Shown: positions 1 to 7,803 of the stretch, piece after piece
How positions within the stretch are numbered: the stretch's first letter is position 1
Layout of the letters: every line of letters starts with the position of its first letter
From: Herbihabitans rhizosphaerae
Lineage (GTDB): Bacteria; Actinomycetota; Actinomycetes; Mycobacteriales; Pseudonocardiaceae
NCBI RefSeq assembly: GCF_004216555.1
Contig: NZ_SGWQ01000010.1
Location: 124,001-188,000, forward strand
Length of the DNA stretch: 64,000 bases
Direction: 5' to 3'
Notes under the pieces: generated by a model
Seen by the model: the letters and a program-made list of their open reading frames with translations, nothing else
What the model was told of the DNA's origin: nothing
Database searches by the model: none
Program-made: the position numbers and the translations under genes

Positions 1-720
1 GCGCATCTCGGCGAGTGCACTGCGGCTGGCCGACTCGATGTCGCGCAGGGCCGCGCTCGCCTCGTCCGGCCGGCGGGCCAGCACGTGGTTGGCGACTCCG
101 GCCTTCACGGCGATCAACCCGACCTCGTGCGCGACGATGTCGTGCAGTTCGCGGGCGATCCGCAGGCGCTCCTCGGCGACCGCGCTCGCCGCGACCTCGC
201 GGACCGAGCGCGCGGCGTACGCCCGGCGCTCGTGCATCGCCCGCCCGGCCGTCCACGCCGCGCCGGCCAGGGCGGCGCCGACCACGTGCGTCGCCACGGT
301 GCTCGCCTGCCAACTCGACGAGCCCACCATCAGCCCGCCGGCCAGGACGATCACGCTGGTCAGGCCGATCAACGAGGTCGGAATCCAGCGCGACGCCGGC
401 ACCGTGGCGCCGACCAGGTACAGGGCGAACGCCGTCGCCAGGAACGGCTCGCGGAGCACGCCGAGCGCGGCGGCGAGGACCGACGCGGCGGCCACCACCA
501 CGAGAACCGGCACCGGCCACCGCCGGCGGAACGCGACCGGTAGCCCCATGATCGCCGCGACGCCGAGGCGCACCGGCACCGGGACGGCGCCTATCTGCTG
601 GTAGTTCGAGATCACGAAGAACACCGCGGTGAAGGTGACCGCGGCGATACGGTCGAGGACGACGAGCTCGCGCCGGCTCAGGCGCCTGGTGAACACCTGG
701 TGCCGTGCGGACTCGACCAC
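1..720 (-). CDS. Sensor histidine kinase, NarL-type, 3' end outside window
   Basis: Reading leftward from a GTG at 720, the frame stays open to the window edge and gives 240 residues. Several hydrophobic stretches lie between about residues 21 and 160, followed by a DHp helix with the motif RIARELHDIVAHEVG, so the phosphoacceptor is His193. This is the HisKA_3 (NarL/DesK) form; the ATPase domain and any response regulator gene lie beyond the left edge. It diverges from the ABC pair starting at 877 and sits beside the lasso cluster, so it may sense the exported peptide or cell-envelope stress, but that is inference. No ATG lies just upstream, and GTG 720 is the best start I see. Confidence 0.85.
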   Translation of the reverse strand, partial: MVESARHQVFTRRLSRRELVVLDRIAAVTFTAVFFVISNYQQIGAVPVPVRLGVAAIMGLPVAFRRRWPVPVLVVVAAASVLAAALGVLREPFLATAFALYLVGATVPASRWIPTSLIGLTSVIVLAGGLMVGSSSWQASTVATHVVGAALAGAAWTAGRAMHERRAYAARSVREVAASAVAEERLRIARELHDIVAHEVGLIAVKAGVANHVLARRPDEASAALRDIESASRSALAEMR

Positions 721-876
721 GCGGCCACCGTACTGCGGTTGATCTGGCCCGGCATCGGCCGCGAGAACGTCATCCTCGCGGATGATGCCGCGCGCCGGCG
801 TCGGTTGCGGGAGCGAGGCGGGAAATCGGGTCGCCGGCCGATGTCGCGCGTACCGGTCCTGCGGCACGGTCGGTAC

Positions 877-1797
877 GTGATTGAAATACGCGAGCTGACC
901 AAGCGATACGGGCCGGCGGTCGCCGTCGACGGGCTCACCTTCGACGTCGCTCCCGGGCGGGTGACCGGGTTCCTCGGACCGAACGGCGCCGGTAAGTCCA
1001 CGACCATGCGGATGCTGCTCGGGCTGGACCACCCGAGCGGCGGGCGCGCCCTGCTCGGCGGCCGCCCGTACCGCGAGCTGCGCGAACCGTTGCGGATCGT
1101 GGGCGCGCTGCTGGAGGCACGGTCCACGCACGGCGGCCGGACCGCCTACCACCACCTGCTCTGGCTCGCCGCCACCAACCGGATCCCGCGCCGCAGGGTG
1201 GACGAGGTGCTCGGGCTCGTCGGGCTGGAGTCGGCCGCCGGCAAGCGGGCCGGCACGTTCTCACTCGGCATGAGCCAGCGGCTCGGCATCGCGGCGGCGC
1301 TGCTCGGCGATCCGGAGATCGTGCTGCTGGACGAGCCGGTCAACGGGCTCGACCCGGAGGGCGTGCGCTGGATCAGGACGCTGATGAAGGACCTCGCGGC
1401 CGAGGGGCGCACCGTGCTGGTGTCCAGCCACCTGATGAGCGAGATGGCGATCACCGCCGACCACCTGATCGTGATCGGCCAGGGCCGGCTGCTCGCGGAC
1501 ACCACGGTCGACGAGTTCGTCGCCGCCAGCCGCCGCGGCCATGTGCGGGTCAGCACACCGGAGGCGGACCGGCTCGCCGCGCTGCTCGACGGCCGGGCCG
1601 TGACCGTGCGCCGGGTCGATGGCGCGCTGGAGATCACGGGCATGGAGGCCGGCGCGGTCGGGGCCGTCGCCGGGGCCAACGGGATCGCGCTGGACGAGCT
1701 GAGCACGCGCTCGTCGTCGCTGGAGGACGCCTTCCTCGAGCTGACCGCCGGCTCGACCGAGTACAGCAGCCGCCCGCAGGCGGAGGAGGTTCGATGA
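877..1797 (+). CDS. ABC transporter ATP-binding protein
   Basis: A 306-aa ATPase. Walker A is GPNGAGKST (residues 34-42), the signature is FSLGMSQR, and Walker B is IVLLDEPVNGLDPEG. The C-terminal ~80 residues are the extra domain seen in bacitracin/BcrA-type exporter ATPases. The GTG at 877 is chosen because the encoded IEIRELTKRYG is the usual family start; an in-frame ATG at 841 is possible. The downstream permease start overlaps its stop (ATGA), so the two are co-translated. Its partner is the 6-TM-type permease that follows. Placement directly upstream of the lasso precursor and beside a histidine kinase suggests peptide export or self-immunity. Confidence 0.9.
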   Translation: MIEIRELTKRYGPAVAVDGLTFDVAPGRVTGFLGPNGAGKSTTMRMLLGLDHPSGGRALLGGRPYRELREPLRIVGALLEARSTHGGRTAYHHLLWLAATNRIPRRRVDEVLGLVGLESAAGKRAGTFSLGMSQRLGIAAALLGDPEIVLLDEPVNGLDPEGVRWIRTLMKDLAAEGRTVLVSSHLMSEMAITADHLIVIGQGRLLADTTVDEFVAASRRGHVRVSTPEADRLAALLDGRAVTVRRVDGALEITGMEAGAVGAVAGANGIALDELSTRSSSLEDAFLELTAGSTEYSSRPQAEEVR

Positions 1798-2570
1798 GCG
1801 TGTCCAACTCGCCGTTCGCCGTGCTGCACGGCGAGTGGATCAAGATCCGCACGGTGCGGTCGACGCTGCTGTCGCTGGCCGTCGCGGTCGTGGCCAGCGT
1901 GGGGCTCGGCATCCTCAACGGCTCGTCGGTCCGCTCCGCGCTGGACGCGAAGAGCGACATGGTGCGGCCGGATTTCGACCCGATCAACTCCGGGTTCGTC
2001 GGCGTGCAGTTCGGCCAGCTCGCCCTGATCGCGTTCGGCGTGCTGCTGGTCTGCTCGGAGTACACCTCCGGCACGGTCCGCGCGGCGCTCGGGGCGGTGC
2101 CGGGGCGCGGGTTGCTCTACGCCGGCAAGATCACCGTGGCCGCGCTGGTCGCGCTCGCGGTGGCGGCGGTAACCGTGCTGATCGCGTTCGTCGCCACACA
2201 ACGGGCACTCGGCCCGTACGGCGTGACGCTGGGGCAGGGCGAGTCGGTGCGGGCGGTCGTGGGTGCGCCGCTGTACCTCGCGCTGCTGTGCCTGCTGGCG
2301 GTCGGGGTCGGCATGATGCTGCGCAGCTCGGCGCTGGCGCTGACCGTCATGTTCGTGTTCGTCTTCGTGCTCTCGCCGGTCGCGAGCAGCGTCCCCGGGC
2401 TGCGCGAGGTCGCGCGGTATCTGCCCGACCAGGCCGGCGCGCAGATCATGAAGGTGGGCGCACAGGCCGACCCGGTGGTCGGGCCGGTCGCCGGGCTGCT
2501 GATCCTCCTCGCCTGGACCGTCGCGGCGCTCGCCGGTGGATACGCGGTGCTCGCCCGGCGGGACGCGTGA
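1794..2570 (+). CDS. ABC-2 type transporter permease
   Basis: A 258-aa membrane protein with about six hydrophobic helices, including segments near residues 25-45, 75-95, 115-145, 160-185 and 225-250. It is the BcrB/ABC-2 layout and partner of the ATPase encoded just upstream, whose stop codon it overlaps by ATGA. The short cytoplasmic N-terminus (SVSNSPFAVLHGEWIKIRTVRST) is typical of actinobacterial permeases of this type. A likely function is export or immunity for the lasso peptide encoded next; no substrate can be read from the sequence. The first dyad of the upstream operator array begins five bases after its stop. Confidence 0.85.
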   Translation: MSVSNSPFAVLHGEWIKIRTVRSTLLSLAVAVVASVGLGILNGSSVRSALDAKSDMVRPDFDPINSGFVGVQFGQLALIAFGVLLVCSEYTSGTVRAALGAVPGRGLLYAGKITVAALVALAVAAVTVLIAFVATQRALGPYGVTLGQGESVRAVVGAPLYLALLCLLAVGVGMMLRSSALALTVMFVFVFVLSPVASSVPGLREVARYLPDQAGAQIMKVGAQADPVVGPVAGLLILLAWTVAALAGGYAVLARRDA

Positions 2571-2724
2571 CGAATGTCCCGGAACGGGATCGGGACACGG
2601 TGGGGAACATTGTCCCGGCCACCCGGGACATTTTCTCCGATACGTTCGGAAATGTCCGCGGACAAACTGGGGGATTTCAACCGGGCCCCCTTCTTTCCCG
2701 ATACGCTTTCGGAGGAGATCAATT
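2571..2724 (+). promoter_or_regulatory. Lasso precursor upstream region with three dyads
   Basis: Three inverted repeats of one half-site are visible: TGTCCCG-N9-CGGGACA (2575-2597), TGTCCCGG-N4-CCGGGACA (2611-2630) and the perfect palindrome TGTCCGCGGACA (2653-2664). Dyad centres are about 34 and 38 bp apart. A separate motif, CCGATACG, occurs at about 2637 and 2698. A strong Shine-Dalgarno GGAGGAG (2711-2717) precedes the precursor ATG at 2725. The array most likely binds a dedicated regulator of the lasso operon; which one is unknown. A core promoter could not be assigned with confidence. Confidence 0.6.
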
Positions 2725-2856
2725 ATGGAGAACACTCAGTACGAGACGCCGATGCTGGCCGAGATCGGCGACTTCGCCGAGCTGACGCTGTGCACCCCGT
2801 GGGGCGACTGCCGCGACTTCCTGGGCTGCGGCCGCGCGCCGATCTGCGTCGGCTGA
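2725..2856 (+). CDS. Class I lasso peptide precursor (structural gene A)
   Basis: Encodes 43 residues. The leader (residues 1-22) carries the lasso recognition pattern Y-x2-P-x-L-x3-G-x-F-x3-T (YETPMLAEIGDFAELT), with Thr21 at the conserved penultimate leader position. The 21-residue core starts at Cys23. Core numbering gives Cys1, Cys7, Asp9, Cys13, Cys19 and a C-terminal Gly21, with DCRDFLGCG at core 6-14. Class I lasso peptides (siamycin, aborycin, sviceucin) have Cys at 1, 7, 13 and 19, a Cys1-Asp9 isopeptide ring and 1-13/7-19 disulfides; all required residues are present. The closest remembered core is sviceucin, from which this differs at several ring and tail positions and by the extra terminal Gly. 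SD GGAGGAG precedes the ATG. Confidence 0.96.
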   Translation: MENTQYETPMLAEIGDFAELTLCTPWGDCRDFLGCGRAPICVG

Positions 2857-2874
2857 CCTCTCGGGTGACAGTTG

Positions 2875-2922
2875 GCCGGCGATGGCCACAGTCGAATTCG
2901 TTCGATTTCAGTCATCGCCGGC
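2875..2922 (+). terminator. Hairpin between precursor and cyclase genes
   Basis: A perfect 10-bp stem, GCCGGCGATG (2875-2884) paired with CATCGCCGGC (2913-2922), encloses a 28-nt loop that contains CGAATTCG. It starts 18 nt after the precursor stop and ends 38 nt before the cyclase ATG. RiPP operons often have such a structure so that far more precursor than enzyme is made, by partial termination or by 3' protection of the precursor transcript. There is no U-tract, so full termination is not implied. Confidence 0.55.
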
Positions 2923-2960
2923 TCTCGCCGTGAACATTTATCGAGAAACAAACTGGGGCC

Positions 2961-4790
2961 ATGGAATTCATCGTTCTTCCGGATCATCCGGAAGCGTGGG
3001 ACGCATTGCGCGATCGGCCGGAACTGGCCGGCGCGCGCACCGTCGGTCACCCGTCGGGCCGGCCGTGGCTGGTCGGCTGGTGGCGCGAGGACGATCTCGC
3101 GCTGGTCACCGCGCCGGATCGCCGCCTCGCCCTGATCGGCCGCACCACGCTCGACCCGGACGAGGCCGCCCGCGCGCTGCGGCGGGCCAGGACGCCGCAC
3201 GACCTGGACGCGTACGCCCGGCGCACGGTCGGCAGCGTGCACCTGGTCGCCTCGCTGGACGGGCAGGTGCGGGCGCAGGGCACGGTGTCCACCGCACGGC
3301 AGCTGTTCACCGCGAGGATCGACGGCCGCACCGTCGCGGCGAGCAACCCTGGCCTGCTCGCCGAACTCACCGAGTCCCAGCTGGACGAGCGCGCGCTGGC
3401 CGTGCGGCTGCTCGTGCCGCAGGTGCCGTGGCCGCTGTCGGCCGGCTGTGTGTGGTCCGGCGTCGAGCCGCTGGCCGCCGGCTCCTGGCTGCACCTGGAC
3501 CGGGCCGGCGCCGCCCACCAGATCCGCTGGTGGCGTCCGCCCGTCTCGGACCGGCCGCTCGCCGAGGCCGCCGGCGCGGTGCGAAACGCCCTGACCGACG
3601 CGATCACGGCGCGGGTGGCCGGGCGCGGAACGGTCAGCGCCGACCTGTCCGGCGGGCTGGACTCGACCGCGCTGTGCTTCCTGGCCGACGCCGAGGGCGC
3701 CGACCTGCTCACCTACCACGTGACACCGCTGGACCGCGCCAACGACGACACCGCGTTCGCCGAGCGCGCCGCGGCCATGATGCCGCGCGCCCGGCACCAC
3801 ACGATCCCGGCGCAGCGCCCGGCCAGCTGGTTCGACGTCGACCCGGAGCGGTACCGGGCAGCCGACACCGGCGAAGGGCCACCGGTGTGGGGCGCCGGGC
3901 TCGCGCACCTCGCCGAGCTGTCCGAGACGGCCGCGTCGGCCGGATCCACCCTGCACCTGATGGGCATCGGCGGTGACGAGCTGTTCGGCGCCATGCCCGC
4001 CTACCTCTGGTCGCTGATCCGCCACGACCCGCTGCGCAGCCTGCCGGTGATCCACCGGTACCGGCTGCACAACCGGTGGCGGCTGGACGCGGTCGTGCGC
4101 GGCCTGGCCGACCGGACCCACTTCGCCGGGGCGCTGGCGCGGGCGGCGCGCGAGCTGACCGCTCCGCTCCCGCGTCCGCCCGCCCTGCAACTGGGATGGA
4201 CCGGTGGCAGCCGGATGCCCGGCTGGGCAACGCCGCACGCGGTGGACCTGGTGCGCGAAGCGTTCACCGCCGCCGCGCGCGCCGGCACCGAGCCGCTGGA
4301 CGCCGACCGGGTCCGCCATCAGGTGCTGGAGTACCTGATGTACGAGGGCACCCTCATTCGCCAGACCAGGCGCGCCATGGCGGCGTCCGGGGTGGAGTGG
4401 GACGCGCCGTTCCTGGACGACCGGGTGATCGAGGCCGCGCTGTCCGTGCGGATCCAGGACCGTGTGCGGCGCGGCCGGTACAAGCCGGTCCTGGTCGAGT
4501 CGCTGCGCGGCGCCGTGCCGGACGACGTCCTCGACCGGCGCACCAAGGGCGAGTTCAGCGCCGAGATGTACCAGGGGATGAGCCGCAACCGGGAGAAGTT
4601 CCTCGCGCTGTGCGACGACCTGCGGCTCGCCGATCTCGGGCTGGTCGACCCTGCCGCCCTCCGGTCCGCACTGCACGGCCCGTCGCCGGAGAGCCGGCAT
4701 CTCGCCCCGTTCGAGAACACCGTGGCGTGCGAGAGCTGGCTGCGCGGCTCGGCGTCGCCCGCCCGTCAACCCGCAGGAGGATCACGATGA
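2961..4790 (+). CDS. Lasso peptide cyclase (asparagine synthetase-like, C protein)
   Basis: A 609-aa protein with asparagine synthase B architecture. An Ntn-like N-terminal half lacks the catalytic Cys2 of glutamine amidotransferases (it begins MEFIVLPD). A C-terminal synthetase domain carries the PPi-loop SGGLDST (residues 230-236) and a second acidic motif, MGIGGDELFG. This is the lasso macrolactam synthetase: it adenylates the Asp9 side chain and lets the Cys1 amine attack it. It sits 104 bp after the precursor and its stop overlaps the RRE gene by ATGA, giving the order A-C-B1-B2 typical of actinobacteria. Length is normal for the family. Confidence 0.95.
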   Translation: MEFIVLPDHPEAWDALRDRPELAGARTVGHPSGRPWLVGWWREDDLALVTAPDRRLALIGRTTLDPDEAARALRRARTPHDLDAYARRTVGSVHLVASLDGQVRAQGTVSTARQLFTARIDGRTVAASNPGLLAELTESQLDERALAVRLLVPQVPWPLSAGCVWSGVEPLAAGSWLHLDRAGAAHQIRWWRPPVSDRPLAEAAGAVRNALTDAITARVAGRGTVSADLSGGLDSTALCFLADAEGADLLTYHVTPLDRANDDTAFAERAAAMMPRARHHTIPAQRPASWFDVDPERYRAADTGEGPPVWGAGLAHLAELSETAASAGSTLHLMGIGGDELFGAMPAYLWSLIRHDPLRSLPVIHRYRLHNRWRLDAVVRGLADRTHFAGALARAARELTAPLPRPPALQLGWTGGSRMPGWATPHAVDLVREAFTAAARAGTEPLDADRVRHQVLEYLMYEGTLIRQTRRAMAASGVEWDAPFLDDRVIEAALSVRIQDRVRRGRYKPVLVESLRGAVPDDVLDRRTKGEFSAEMYQGMSRNREKFLALCDDLRLADLGLVDPAALRSALHGPSPESRHLAPFENTVACESWLRGSASPARQPAGGSR

Positions 4791-5047
4791 CCATCGCGTT
4801 GTCCCCGCACGTGCTCGCCACCGAGACCGAGGGCGGGCTGGTGCTGCTCGACGAACGAGCCGGAAAGTACTGGCAGCTCAACGGTTCCGGCGCGACCACC
4901 CTGCGGCTGCTGCTGGACGGGCGCTCCGCCGAGCAGGTGGCCGACGAGCTGACCAAGGGCGACCCCGGCGCGGTGCCGCGGGCCGTCGCCGACGTGCGCG
5001 CGCTGGTCGACTCGCTGCGGGCGGCACGACTGGTGGTGGCGTCATGA
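4787..5047 (+). CDS. Lasso leader-binding RRE protein (B1, PqqD-like)
   Basis: An 86-aa protein with the PqqD/RRE winged-helix pattern: an N-terminal beta hairpin (GGLVLLDERAGKYWQLNGSG) followed by helices containing a DGRSAEQVADEL segment. Stand-alone B1 proteins bind the precursor leader, mainly through its conserved Tyr and Pro, and deliver it to the B2 peptidase. SD AGGAGG lies just upstream. The gene overlaps the cyclase stop (ATGA) and is itself overlapped by the B2 start, so all three are translationally coupled. Confidence 0.93.
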   Translation: MTIALSPHVLATETEGGLVLLDERAGKYWQLNGSGATTLRLLLDGRSAEQVADELTKGDPGAVPRAVADVRALVDSLRAARLVVAS

Positions 5048-5463
5048 CGATCCCGGTCACCGCCGAGGAATCGGTGCCGCTCACGCTCGGCGGCCAGGTC
5101 CTGACCCGCGTGTCGGTCGGCCTTGCCCGGCTGCTCGTCCTGCTCCCGCCCCGGCGGCTGCGCCAGACGCTGCGGCTGATCAGCACCGGCGCCCGGCCGG
5201 CGACCGAGGAGCAGGCGCGCTTCGCCCGGCAGGCGGCCGTCACGGTCAGCCACCGCTGCGCCGGGCTCGGCTGTCTGCAGCGGTCCGTCGCCGCGGCGAT
5301 CCAGTGCCGGTTGCGCGGCACCTGGCCCGACTGGTGCACCGGCTTCCGGGAGCGACCGTTCGGCGCGCACGCGTGGGTCGAGGTGAACGGATCACCGGTC
5401 GGCGAGCCGTCCGACATGTCCAGGTTCCACACGGTGATGGCCGTGCGGGGGTGCCGGCCATGA
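5044..5463 (+). CDS. Lasso leader peptidase (B2, transglutaminase-like)
   Basis: A 139-aa cysteine protease of the lasso B2/McjB C-terminal family. The likely nucleophile is Cys77 in GLGCLQRS and the general base is His109 in AHAWVEV. A downstream GSPVGEP segment holds the acidic position (about Glu121), and Asn115 stands where many homologues have Asp. It cleaves the leader after Leu22 so that core Cys1 is freed for cyclisation. The gene overlaps both neighbours by four bases, with B1 upstream and the exporter ATPase downstream. Confidence 0.93.
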   Translation: MTIPVTAEESVPLTLGGQVLTRVSVGLARLLVLLPPRRLRQTLRLISTGARPATEEQARFARQAAVTVSHRCAGLGCLQRSVAAAIQCRLRGTWPDWCTGFRERPFGAHAWVEVNGSPVGEPSDMSRFHTVMAVRGCRP

Positions 5464-6440
5464 CCTCCGTATCCGACGCGCCGGCCGTGCGCACCGAGGA
5501 GCTGTACAAGTTCTACGGCACCACCGAGGCCGTGTCCGGCCTGGACCTCGTCGTGCCGGCGGGCATCACCTTCGGGTTCCTCGGGCCGAACGGCGCCGGC
5601 AAGACCACCACCATCGGGATGCTCTGCACCCTGCTGCTGCCGACCTCGGGCCGCGCCGAGGTGTCCGGCTACGACGTGGTCGCCCAACCCCACGAGGTCC
5701 GCGACCGGATCGGGCTGGTGTTCCAGGAGTCCACCCTGGACCTGGACCTCACCGCCGAGGAGAACATGCGCTTCCACGCCGAGCTGTTCGGGTTGTCCCG
5801 CCGGCAGAGCAAGCCCGCCGTGGACGCGTTGCTGGACCTGGTGGAGCTGACCGATCGCAAGGACAGCCCGGTCCGCGACTACTCCGGCGGGATGCGCAGG
5901 CGCCTGGAGATCGCCAGGGGACTGCTGAACACGCCGAGTGTGCTGTTCCTCGACGAGCCGACGACCGGCCTCGACCCGCAGACCCGGGTCGCGATCTGGG
6001 AGCACCTGCACCGGCTGCGGCGGGACAGCAACGTGACGCTCTTCCTCACCACGCACCACCTCGAGGAGGCGGAGAACTGCGACCGGATCGCGATCATGGA
6101 CCACGGGGACGTCGTGGCGCACGGCACGCCCGCCGAGCTCAAGGCCGTCGTCGGCGCCGACCTCGTGGTGCTGCGGACCGGCGACGACCACGCCGCCGTG
6201 CGGGCCGCGCGGGAGGGCTTCGGCCTGGACGGCGAGATCGGCGCGGACGGCGTGCGGCTGCGGGTCGACGACGGGGCCACGTTCGTGCCGCGGCTGTGCG
6301 CCGGACTCGGTGTCGCCGTGCACTCGGTGACCGTCAAACCGCCGTCGCTGGACGACGTGTTCCTGCACTACACCGGCCGCAGCATCCGAGACGACGCCGG
6401 GCCGACCACGCTCGCCGACATCGGCAGGAGGAGCGCATGA
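5460..6440 (+). CDS. ABC exporter ATPase, DrrA family
   Basis: A 326-aa ATPase. Walker A is GPNGAGKTT, the signature is YSGGMRRRLE, Walker B is VLFLDEPTTGLDP, and the H-loop is TTHHLEEAE. The C-terminal ~90 residues form the DrrA extension. The start at 5460 overlaps the B2 stop by ATGA, which excludes longer upstream frames. With the permease encoded at 6437 it forms an ABC-2 exporter of the daunorubicin-resistance type, the usual D component of actinobacterial lasso clusters, and is the more likely exporter of the mature peptide because it lies inside the biosynthetic operon. Confidence 0.93.
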   Translation: MTSVSDAPAVRTEELYKFYGTTEAVSGLDLVVPAGITFGFLGPNGAGKTTTIGMLCTLLLPTSGRAEVSGYDVVAQPHEVRDRIGLVFQESTLDLDLTAEENMRFHAELFGLSRRQSKPAVDALLDLVELTDRKDSPVRDYSGGMRRRLEIARGLLNTPSVLFLDEPTTGLDPQTRVAIWEHLHRLRRDSNVTLFLTTHHLEEAENCDRIAIMDHGDVVAHGTPAELKAVVGADLVVLRTGDDHAAVRAAREGFGLDGEIGADGVRLRVDDGATFVPRLCAGLGVAVHSVTVKPPSLDDVFLHYTGRSIRDDAGPTTLADIGRRSA

Positions 6441-7303
6441 CCCAGGTCAGCGACACACCCCGGGCGCGCACCGAGGCACCGCCGGAGCCGGCGCCCGCAC
6501 ACCCGCCGCGACGAAACCTGCGCGCGATCAGGATGCTCTGGTACCGCGAGGTCGTCCGGCTCGGCCGCAACCGCACGCGGATCGTGATGGGGCTGGTCAC
6601 GCCGCTGATGTTCCTGCTGATCCTCGGCACCGGACTGGAGTCCGCCGCCGGCCAGGTCGGCGAGGGCCTGCGGCAGTACCGCAGCTACCTGTTCCCCGGA
6701 GTGCTCGTGATGGCCACCCAGGCGCCCGCGATCGCGGTGGGCATCTCCGTGGTGTGGGACCGTCAGGCCGGGTTCCTCCGCCAGGCCCTGGTCGCGCCGG
6801 TGCACCGGGTGAGCCTGCTGCTCGGGCTCTGCCTCGGCGGGGCGATGTCCGGCGCGCTCTACGGCGGGCTGGTGCTGCTGATCGCCGGCCCGGTCGGGGT
6901 GCCGTACCACCCGGCGCTGCTCATCGCGCTGGTCGAGGTCTCGCTGGTGGCCCTGATGTTCACCGCGCTGGGCATTCTCGCGGCGGTGTGCATCAGGAAG
7001 ATCGAGACCTTCCAGGTCGTGGTCAGCCTGTGCCTGATGCCGCTGATGTTCCTGTCCGGGGCGATGTTCCCGCCGGGCGGGCTGCCCGGCTGGCTTGGCA
7101 CCGCCGTTCAGCTGAACCCGCTGACCTACGCCATCGACGCGATCCGCCGGACGCTGCCGGGCGACCTGGACATGGGCGGGTACGCGGTGGGCCCGCAGCT
7201 GTGGGGCTGGACGCCGCCGGTGCTGGTCGAGCTGGCCATGGTCGTGGCCCTGGCATTCGGCGCGCTGCTGGTCGCCGCCCGCCGATTCTCCCGCGCGGAG
7301 TGA
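6437..7303 (+). CDS. ABC-2 permease, DrrB family
   Basis: A 288-aa permease. A proline-rich cytoplasmic N-terminus of about 35 residues precedes an amphipathic stretch (IRMLWYREVVRLGRNRTR) and six transmembrane helices. Between them is the conserved VWDRQAGFLRQALVAPV loop of the DrrB/ABC-2 family. It partners with the ATPase just upstream, whose stop it overlaps by ATGA. It is the membrane half of the presumed lasso peptide exporter. The next gene starts two bases after its stop, or overlaps it if the GTG at 7300 is used. Confidence 0.92.
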   Translation: MTQVSDTPRARTEAPPEPAPAHPPRRNLRAIRMLWYREVVRLGRNRTRIVMGLVTPLMFLLILGTGLESAAGQVGEGLRQYRSYLFPGVLVMATQAPAIAVGISVVWDRQAGFLRQALVAPVHRVSLLLGLCLGGAMSGALYGGLVLLIAGPVGVPYHPALLIALVEVSLVALMFTALGILAAVCIRKIETFQVVVSLCLMPLMFLSGAMFPPGGLPGWLGTAVQLNPLTYAIDAIRRTLPGDLDMGGYAVGPQLWGWTPPVLVELAMVVALAFGALLVAARRFSRAE

Positions 7304-7305
7304 CC

Positions 7306-7803
7306 GTGGGTCGGCTCGCAGCTGTCATCGACCTCGTCGCCCGGCTCGGTCTCGCGGTGGTGTTGCTGGTGTCCGGGGTCCTCAAGATCGCCGATCCCGG
7401 CCAGACCTACCTCGCCGTCCGCGCCTACGACGTGCTGCCGGACGCACTGGTGCGGCCGGCGGCGACCGTACTGCCGCTGGCCGAGCTCGCGCTGGGGGCG
7501 CTGCTGCTGATCGGTCTCGGCACGCGGGTGGTCGCGGTCCTGTCGGTGCTGCTGCTGGTGGTGCTCACGGCTGGGGTGGCGCAGGCGTGGGCGCGCGGGC
7601 TGTCCATCGACTGCGGGTGTTTCGGCGGCGGTGGTGAGGTGGCCGCCGGGCAGACCGAGTACCCGCTGGAGATCGCCCGCGACCTGGTGTTCCTCGCCAT
7701 GGCGGGGTGGCTCGTGGCGCGGCCGCGCTCGCGGCTGTCGGTGGACGGCGTGCTCGGCGCGCGGGCCGGTGGAGAAGTCGTTCGGAAGGGGGCCGACTGG
7801 TGA
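7306..7803 (+). CDS. MauE/DoxX-family membrane redox protein
   Basis: A 165-aa protein with four predicted membrane helices (about residues 6-27, 50-70, 73-95 and 122-138) and the motif IDCGCFGGG (Cys103, Cys105) facing one side of the membrane. The MauE/DoxX family works with thioredoxin-fold partners in disulfide formation. The partner here is the next gene, whose GTG overlaps this stop. Because the lasso core needs two disulfides, this protein probably re-oxidises the DsbA-like partner. GTG 7306 was chosen; an in-frame GTG at 7300 would add two residues. Confidence 0.85.
   Translation: MGRLAAVIDLVARLGLAVVLLVSGVLKIADPGQTYLAVRAYDVLPDALVRPAATVLPLAELALGALLLIGLGTRVVAVLSVLLLVVLTAGVAQAWARGLSIDCGCFGGGGEVAAGQTEYPLEIARDLVFLAMAGWLVARPRSRLSVDGVLGARAGGEVVRKGADW

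Noticed and set aside
2736-4769. Long open frame on the minus strand opposite the cyclase gene
   Set aside because: It is a high-GC antisense shadow: its residues are dominated by Arg, Gly, Ala and His with no domain, and the + strand cyclase is unmistakable.
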